DNA of 64,000 nt, taken from positions 105,669,128 through 105,733,127 of the forward strand of contig NC_080571.1 in the NCBI RefSeq assembly GCF_030247185.1. Reading direction: 5' to 3'. A model generated the notes under the pieces. The model was not told where the DNA came from, made no database searches, and was given only the letters and a program-made list of their open reading frames with translations. Positions 57,660 to 64,000 of the stretch are shown piece by piece (positions within the stretch are counted from its first letter, which is position 1; each line of letters begins with the position of its first letter). The DNA comes from Malaya genurostris (Eukaryota; Arthropoda; Insecta; Diptera; Culicidae). Made by a program: the position numbers and the translations under genes.

Positions 57660-58120
57660 AATGGCTGCAAGAATCTTCGTGGTTATGATTGAATCAGGTT
57701 TGCTACCTCATACCTTAGAAAGTCTACACAGTAAGTATATTCATTACATTATCGGTGACTTTTCGAAACACTATACCAGCAAGTGATAGATTCTTTTTGT
57801 TTATTTTCATCTCATTCACAATGCAAGAAACTCAACATGAAAACATAAACTATCAGTTGGTACTTGAACTTGCAGGAGAAAATAAACAAAGAGAAACCGC
57901 CATTTGCTGATGCGCCTTTAAAAAGTTCACCAGAAATTGTTTTTTTATTTGCATGACTCATAAAATGTTTGTGTTTTCAGCTTATGGAATCATAGATTGT
58001 TAAACAAAATCGTTCAATTGTTTCAAGGTTGTGTAAGTAGGTGAAAAAGAGAAATGGGAAAACCTTATATTTTAATGATGACATTTCAATTTCAAATTGC
58101 TATGCACCTCTTATAAAAAT
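57660..58120. other. AT-rich, nothing recognised
   Basis: No supported gene or element. Confidence 0.3.
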
Positions 58121-58126
58121 GCATTA

Positions 58127-59342
58127 TAAAGACTGTCCCAGAAAGTATGGACGCAACCAAAAACCGCTGCCATTTCGCAATGGTTCAGAATCTGTTAATT
58201 TTTATGGCTGCGTCCTGTTGTTTACACTCTTCTCTCACCACTTGTGCAGTTGTTTATTCGTTTTCATTAGTTTGTTTCGAAATGCGTGGACTTTCAGCAG
58301 AACGATTGTGTACAAATGGTGCACAGAACGCGGACTGTCACTGAGAAGGATAGCAAAAGTGGAAGGAGCCGTGCGAAATGCAATCAGGAAGTTCGGTGAG
58401 GATAACCTTTGAGGATAAACCGAAAACGGGTCGAAAAAAAAGGTCCTGCTAACCCTCAGTTGGATAAACGTATACTGAAGGCGTTCGAGCAAAAGAAGGA
58501 GGTTTCAGTTCGGGATGTGGCCAAAAAAGTGGGCACTTCGAAGTCAAATATTCTTCGTGCTAAAGAAAGTTTGAATTTTCGAACCTATAAGAAGCAGAAA
58601 CACCCAAAACGTTGTCCGAAACAAGAAGCATCGATCAGGCCGAGGGTTCGAAAGCTGTACAATACGATTCTTGCTGGAAATTTGAACTGCATAATCATGG
58701 ACGACGAAAGTTACGTGAACGTCCGAGACATCGATTGAAGTCGAAAAATTTGGTAAGAGAGCTATGGTCGGGCAAGCAATTTGTAGCTGTGGTAAGATTT
58801 CGGAACCCTTCATCACCACTGCTTCAATGAACAGCGAAATATACATCAAGGAATGTTTACAAAAACGACTTCTACCCATGATTCGAAGCCACAAGGATCC
58901 TGTTGTCTTCTGGCAAGATCTTGCTTCTTGCCACTACTCGAAATCAACGGTAAAATGGTATACAATCAAAAATGTCACTTTCGTCCCAAAAGACATGAAT
59001 CCACCAAATTGCCCACAACTTCGACCAATTGAGGAATTTTGGGCATTAACGAAGGCACATCTTAGGAAACATGTCTCGGCAGCCGAAACCATTCTACAGT
59101 TCGAAAAAGATTGAAAAAAGTGTCAAAACTTGTCGCCAAGAATCTGTACGGAATTTAATGAGGAACGTTCGCAAGAAGGTGCGCCAGCTAGTCTACAATG
59201 GCTAAGTAGCAAATGTTGAGAATAATATTATGTTGTTGTAGTCTAATATTATCAGTATATCGGATAAAATTTGAATATCTAACACTTGTGAATTATTTAC
59301 AGTGAAATCAAAGTGCGTCCATACTTTCTGGGATAGTCTTTA
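58127..59342 (+). mobile_element. ITmD37E element, copy E, both ends present
   Basis: 1216 bp. The ends TAAAGACTGTCCCAGAAAGT (left) and, inverted, TAAAGACTATCCCAGAAAGT (right) are flanked by TA (58125-58126, 59343-59344). One-base shifts of the boundary are possible because of the local TATA. Confidence 0.85.
58285..59210 (+). pseudogene. ITmD37E transposase, copy E
   Basis: Three main pieces: N-terminal KVEGAVRNAIRKFGEDN (to 58408), ANPQLDKRILKAFEQKKEVS then VRDVAKKVGTSKSNILRAKE and IIMDDESYV with the first Asp (58409-58738), and AICSCGKISEPF, FWQDLASCHYS (second Asp), NPPNCPQLRPIEEFW (Glu, spacing 37) (58764-59114), with a further frame to RKKVRQLVYNG near 59200. Frameshifts near 58408 and 59110, and an internal deletion between SYV and the GQAICSCG block, disable it. 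The best-preserved copy of the five here. Confidence 0.85.
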
Positions 59343-59349
59343 TATGAGA

Positions 59350-60900
59350 ATTAGGCATAAATCCGTTAAAATCTAAGCTTTTTCATCAATTCGACTGTAA
59401 GAGTCAAGCGAATTGAATTCTAGAAGGCATACATTTTTAATTTATTTAATGTTTATTGGGTGGAATTTAAGTGTATTACAAATAGAATTCATCATGATTT
59501 TTTTTAATTAGATTTGAAGAGACTTACACTTGGAATTTAAGTGTTGAGACAAATGAAGCGAAATTAAGTGCAAAACACTTTGGTCCAACGTGTCGATTTT
59601 CCAGCGCACAAAATTTATTTTTAACGTAGAGGTCCGCGGACAACTATTATGGGTTCATAGGGGTCCGCTATATAGGAAGGTTGGGAACTACCAAAGCTTC
59701 TACCTGAACCACTACCAAACCGTTTAATGACAGACAGTTTAAGAAAATCACATATCCTTCTTCCTTGACTGTTTCAGCTAAAAGTTTTTGATTAAAATTA
59801 CATATTTTTTAATTTATTTAAATCAGTAAAACGATGCAACAAAAAAAAATCATTCTTATTTGACATTTAATTAAATGCGCATGAAGTCCCCAGAGAACAA
59901 TTTTCTTAGCTTGCTTGGATTATAAAAGTACTCATAGCTCAACGAATGTGCATACTCACCATTCAATTTAATCCACCTCCAATGCACTATTGGAACTTCG
60001 ATTAAAGCACAATATAATACCGCATATTGCAACGAACGCAGAGAAGCTAGGTAAATATGTATATTATCAACGAGTAATGCAGCCTTTGCCTCTTCGTTCC
60101 CGGGTATAACAATTACAGGAATAAAGCCTTAGGTCAAACTATGTCGAGCACTTTTTCTCACTATTTGCCCACAGAATGGTGGGACTTTTCTTCATAAAGG
60201 TATCGTCTATACATACTTACACCCTGGCACTATTGCACAATGAATCAATCTTCCGTTGCTTGAATCACCGGTGGAGCTGAAAATTAAATCACGGCACTAA
60301 TTCCACTGATCCGCTAGTGACCTGCCGGGATTGCATCACAGTGTATGGACGGGAATTTTCACATTGTGCTCACGTGTTTTCCGAACACTGCTGGACACTC
60401 CCGAGTGTGTATATTCCTGTGATTTACTTATTTCGCACCGCAGGGACTAATTGATAATTTCGTAGGAGTGCAAGATTTTTCCTTATGCAAATTGAAATGA
60501 ACAACAGAATTCGCACTAATTAAAATAAACAACAGAAATAGATGAAAAAATAAGCAAAGCCTGCTGCTGGTCACCCCCTGAGGATGAACAAAGTTAAATC
60601 TCTCCCAGATCATTAACACAACTCCCTGTGGTTAGGAAATAACCATCAACGCTCGAAGGCAAAGAAATGAGCTGCAAAGTGGAAACAGATTTAAATCTTT
60701 CCTCAAGCTACTGCTACTGATCAACTGCTGCTAGTTTTTTCCACTGTCTTGTTGTGGTTTCCCCTACAGCATTCATAAATAACTTTAGAAAACGGCGTTG
60801 GTGCTTCTCACAGACTTCTCTACACTCATCATTTGGCGAATACAAATACCCTGCGATCCGAAACCACACTGCTCAAGTATGAAAGATAACTCATCCGTCC
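59350..60900. other. Mostly single-copy sequence with minus-strand splice-like sites
   Basis: Minus-strand acceptor TTAATTTTCAG before 60276 and donor GT|GTAAGTATG after 60221 frame a 56-nt segment; another donor ATG|GTGAGTATG is at 59960/59959. These could be untranslated exons of the minus-strand gene, but no long ORF supports it. Confidence 0.25.
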
Positions 60901-60949
60901 AAAATAAAACGACCAAAATAAAATAGAAACACGAATTATAGCAATTATC

Positions 60950-61420
60950 TGAAACGATTACCAGCGTAAAACCGCCCCGGTCCGTTGTTCGGATCAAAAG
61001 CGGAAAGGATAGATGTTAAACTGGGCTGAGCCCTTGGGATACAGAGATTTGGATACACTACAGGGATCACACCTACGACGGACACGCGACGCCAGCCAAC
61101 GCGTCTGGCTTGGTGAACGATTAACGAAAGAATGAAAAGAGCTGGATGCTTTTCGCAGGAGACTCCCTTCGTTTTGCGGGAGCGAAAGCCACTTCGGGAT
61201 TCCTTGCCCGCCCAAACTCAACTGCTAGGAGACCTCTGTGGTTGCTGTGTGCGAGAGCGAAAGAGTGGAGAGCGCAAGGACACCACCCACCGGGCTGAAA
61301 TGCTTCGCAGTACACTATCGCATTAGTCACAGTTAGAGCGGGGTGGTGCGTTGGGTTCTAGTCAAGAGACAAGTTAGTAGTAGGTGGTACGACATTTCGG
61401 TTATGTTGCGTGGAGATGGA
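60950..61420 (-). promoter_or_regulatory. Candidate promoter / 5' region, GAGA-rich
   Basis: The GC-richest long stretch of the window, without repeats or transposon ends. Holds a cluster of GAGAG-type motifs (GCGAGAGCGAAAGAGTGGAG near 61250), typical of GAGA-factor-bound dipteran promoters. Direction minus is inferred only from the minus-strand exons elsewhere. Short open frames on both strands are not convincing. Confidence 0.25.
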
Positions 61421-61730
61421 ACAGAGACCCTTCCGTAATGTCGCTATTGTTGCATTGAAATCTTCATCATATATGTTCTGTTTCTTCGAGTAAACTCGTT
61501 ATGACTGGCGCCAATCGAATAAAATGGGGCAAGCAGTCTGCACAAACGAGCAAGTGGCTCCCCGAGTACTGTGTCTTACTGGAACAAATTAATTTGTCTC
61601 TTTCCGATGAACCGTTATGATAAAATAATTTCCAACGAATGGAAAAGAAGATCAGATGCTGAGATTTCTTTATTAATGACACCAGCTTTTTCGTTTGTTC
61701 TTGATATGGCAAAACACTATCATACCAGTG

Positions 61731-61790
61731 CACAGTGGTTCAAAACATCAATTTCATGCCTTTAATTATCTGGCGGCATCATCGTAAACT
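61731..61790 (+). mobile_element. Element end related to 14288
   Basis: CACAGTGGTTCAAAACATCA with continuing similarity to the inverted end at 14288. The other end was not found. Both are preceded by CCAGTG. Confidence 0.3.
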
Positions 61791-61799
61791 TTTCCTTGT

Positions 61800-62540
61800 T
61801 GGTGCCTATTGCAAAGCTGTAGCGGGTATTGATGCGTTTTTATTGAAATGAACGACCATGTTCAAGCACGTGTGTAAACACAGATAAAAAAAATACTTTT
61901 TACTGAAGGCAGATAGCGAGTTTTCGTCTTCGACAGTTACTATAAGATTAGCAAGCGAGTAGTTACTAAAAGCTTTCTGCTTGCTTGAATGACCCTCTGT
62001 CTCGTCTCACCTTTCCATTCTATATATTCACATCCTTGCTCTTCCTTGAGTACTATCATTCAAAAATTTTCATTTTCTGTTTCTACAAAATGGTCTCTGG
62101 TTAGGTAAATATTGCAAAATAGAAAAAAAAATACAAGAAAGTCGTACAAATTTTCAATAAACAAAGATGCATTCATGCGACGTCGTTTGTTTTCTAATTC
62201 CATAGAAACAAACTGGCAAAAACTATAACAAACGCCATGGAGTTCGTTTCGCCGGATGCGAGAAGGTTGTTGAGTTACAAACACAAGTATAAGCATTAAT
62301 CATATACATGTAGTTTAAACGATTCGGAAGATGAAATACAGTTGGTTGAATTTATAAATCCAATTTTTATGTTTGTTTTATTTATATGTAAAACAATATG
62401 GTCTATAACTCCAAAATGGAACTGGTATCAATCGATTCCCATGAACTTAGATTTAAAACATAGCTATTATGAATTGATTTTCATTCAGATCCAACTTCTG
62501 ATTCTGCAATTCCCGAATAATGTGACTTTCAACTTTATGG
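61800..62540. other. AT-rich, nothing recognised
   Basis: Only short frames. Confidence 0.3.
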
Positions 62541-62554
62541 TTATTAATTAGAAA

Positions 62555-62715
62555 GCTCCACCAAGGGGCTGGGGTCCACTAGGAGATTGATAGTACCTAT
62601 TAGCTCTCTCCGGACAGTACCAGCCTAGATTCCGTGTGGAATCCGGCGGAAAAAAATGAACCAAGAATAGATCCACTGGGGTCCTGCTTCCATGTCGTAA
62701 AAGGATGCAGGAGTT
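62555..62715 (+). repeat. LINE 3' UTR fragment
   Basis: Shares 'tgtggaatccggcgg', 'aaccaagaat' and 'ccatgtcgtaaaagg' with 16270-16410. Confidence 0.5.
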
Positions 62716-62837
62716 TCTTTTCCTTTCAGTTATCAGATATTTTCAATGTTTTACTTCTGATTACTCTATTTTACTAAATCATCTCTTTATTCAACCTATC
62801 AATTTCCGTCTAGCTTCGGAGAAAAGTTTTATTAGGA

Positions 62838-63651
62838 ATGATTTCTTCTTTCATGTTATTGATTGTCTTTCAGGATTATAAAATGAATGATAAAAATCAA
62901 CCATTGCGCAAATCCGTTTATATTACAAAGTTAATAACAGAGTTAACATATATCGGTATATTGAATACATAGTAAAAACACTTGATATTAATATTTCAAA
63001 CAGTAAATTAATATTTTTCTCGGTAGCCGGCTGCCCAGATCAACTAATATAACCAATTAATAATTTTAATAAATAATTAAAATAATAAAGCGGAAATAAT
63101 AAAGAATCAAGACGCGTGTGAAATCTGTTGACCTTTGTTTGGTGATTTAAAATGATTTTATAATAACTGTTTAGAATATTTCAATGCAATGAATCAACTT
63201 TTTCGTCTAAATCCTATTCGCTCTTTTATTTTGTATCACATTTTATGATTTCTTCTTTCATGTTATTGATTGTCTTTCAGGATTATAAAATGAATGATAA
63301 AAATCAACCATTGCGCAAATCCGTTTATATTACAAAGTTAATAACAGAGTTAACATATATCGGTATATTGAATACATAGTAAAAACACTTGATATTAATA
63401 TTTCAAACAGTAAATTAATATTTTTCTCGGTAGCCGGCTGCCCAGATCAACTAATATAACCAATTAATAATTTTAATAAATAATTAAAATAATAAAGCGG
63501 AAATAATAAAGAATCAAGACGCGTGTGAAATCTGTTGACCTTTGTTTGGTGATTTAAAATGATTTTATAATAACTGTTTAGAATATTTCGATGCAATGAA
63601 TCAACTTTTTCGTCTAAATCCTATTCGCTCGTTTATTTTGTATCACGTAGT
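62838..63651 (+). repeat. 407-bp tandem duplication, nearly identical
   Basis: 62838-63244 and 63245-63651 both start ATGATTTCTTCTTTCATGTT. I see only two clear internal differences (A/G near 63183/63590 and T/G near 63221/63628) plus divergence at the last bases. Non-coding, AT-rich. Confidence 0.9.
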
Positions 63652-63664
63652 TTCATTTATAAAA

Positions 63665-63750
63665 ACGTGCTTAATCCACCTAGCAGTGAGATGATACCTT
63701 TTTTTTATCAATCCGCATGTGTTTTTTTGCATGACTAAAAAACGCGAAAG
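63665..63750 (+). repeat. Start of a mosquito dispersed repeat
   Basis: 'cttaatccacctagcagtgagatgatacc' and 'atcaatccgcatgtgttttt', as at 42540-42600. Confidence 0.55.
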
Positions 63751-64000
63751 GTAGATGCAGAGGATTCCTCGGTTCCTAGTAGCAACATGCATCGAACTAA
63801 CAATCCTTTCCCTCCCAAGTAGATCTGCATTCGGACGTGGCCGGCGTCGGTATTGATCAGCATGCATGGTTCAATACAGTTTGCACAGTGTGAAACAATG
63901 TGTTATTCCCAAACATGTTACTTCAAAAAATCATTTTGCAATCTCAATTGGTCTAGATCAATAACGGAGTAGCAACACACGGGCGGTCTCTAATGCTAAT

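Noticed and set aside
1..64000. Endogenous viral elements
   Set aside because: All polymerase-like frames carry LINE motifs and all integrase-like ones carry Tc1/mariner motifs; no viral nucleoprotein, glycoprotein or RdRp pattern noticed by eye.

Overview
The window reads as a gene-poor, AT-rich piece of an insect genome, most likely a mosquito (Culicidae). The pointers are: dispersed repeats ending in the 'gtcgaactgagtcgaatggtat' type sequence, DD37E transposases of the ITmD37E type first known from mosquitoes, Transib-like palindromes, tRNA-derived SINEs, and host exons with GTAAGT donors. Species cannot be named from sequence alone. I see no bacterial-type operon, rRNA, intact tRNA gene or CRISPR array.

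Layout. 1-8.3 kb: possible edge exon, then MITEs, a foldback minisatellite (6.1-7.5 kb) and one good host coding exon on the minus strand (7760-8185, His/Gln-rich, Kozak-like ATG and GTAAGT donor). 9.5-13.2 kb: decayed minus-strand LINE. 13.2-19.3 kb: fragments of Tc1/mariner, LINE and unassigned repeats. 19.4-20.4 kb: an ORF1-only LINE-like unit with a polyA end. 20.4-22.1 kb: mosquito tandem repeats. 22160-28195: a full-length ~6 kb non-LTR retrotransposon with 12-bp target-site duplications (TSDs), a three-knuckle ORF1, and an endonuclease-RT-RNase H ORF2 broken only by one TGA near its start. 29.4-30.7 kb: RTE-like RT fragment. 30783-34847: two large palindromic elements with 5-bp TSDs and CACAGTG ends (non-autonomous Transib-like). 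36.7-40.2 kb: two decayed ITmD37E copies with a SINE-like insertion nearby. 40.6-41.2 kb: an unrecognised reading frame. 43.3-49.4 kb: a nest of insertions inside one ITmD37E copy, including an irritans-type mariner and a DD41D (rosa-type) element rebuilt as a perfect foldback. 49.7-57.7 kb: paired repeats, some carrying tRNA-like or Pol II core-promoter motifs, around a ~3 kb tandem array and a second host-like minus-strand exon (52332-52466). 58127-59342: an ITmD37E copy with both ends. 60-61.4 kb: GC-richer, GAGA-rich single-copy sequence that could be a 5' region on the minus strand. 62.8-63.7 kb: a near-perfect 407-bp tandem duplication.

The simplest reading is that most of the window is intronic or intergenic DNA of a minus-strand host gene with very long introns (exons near 52.4, 8.2 and perhaps 0.06 kb, possible 5' sequence near 60-61 kb), filled by successive transposon waves. 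That the exons belong to one gene is inference.

Most worth a second look: the same in-frame TGA in ORF2 of two diverged LINE copies; the RSS-like ends of the two palindromic elements; the DD41D element with a 3'-3' foldback; two near-perfect hairpins (32.2 and 43.3 kb); and the promoter-bearing inverted repeat pair at 50.5 and 57.1 kb.
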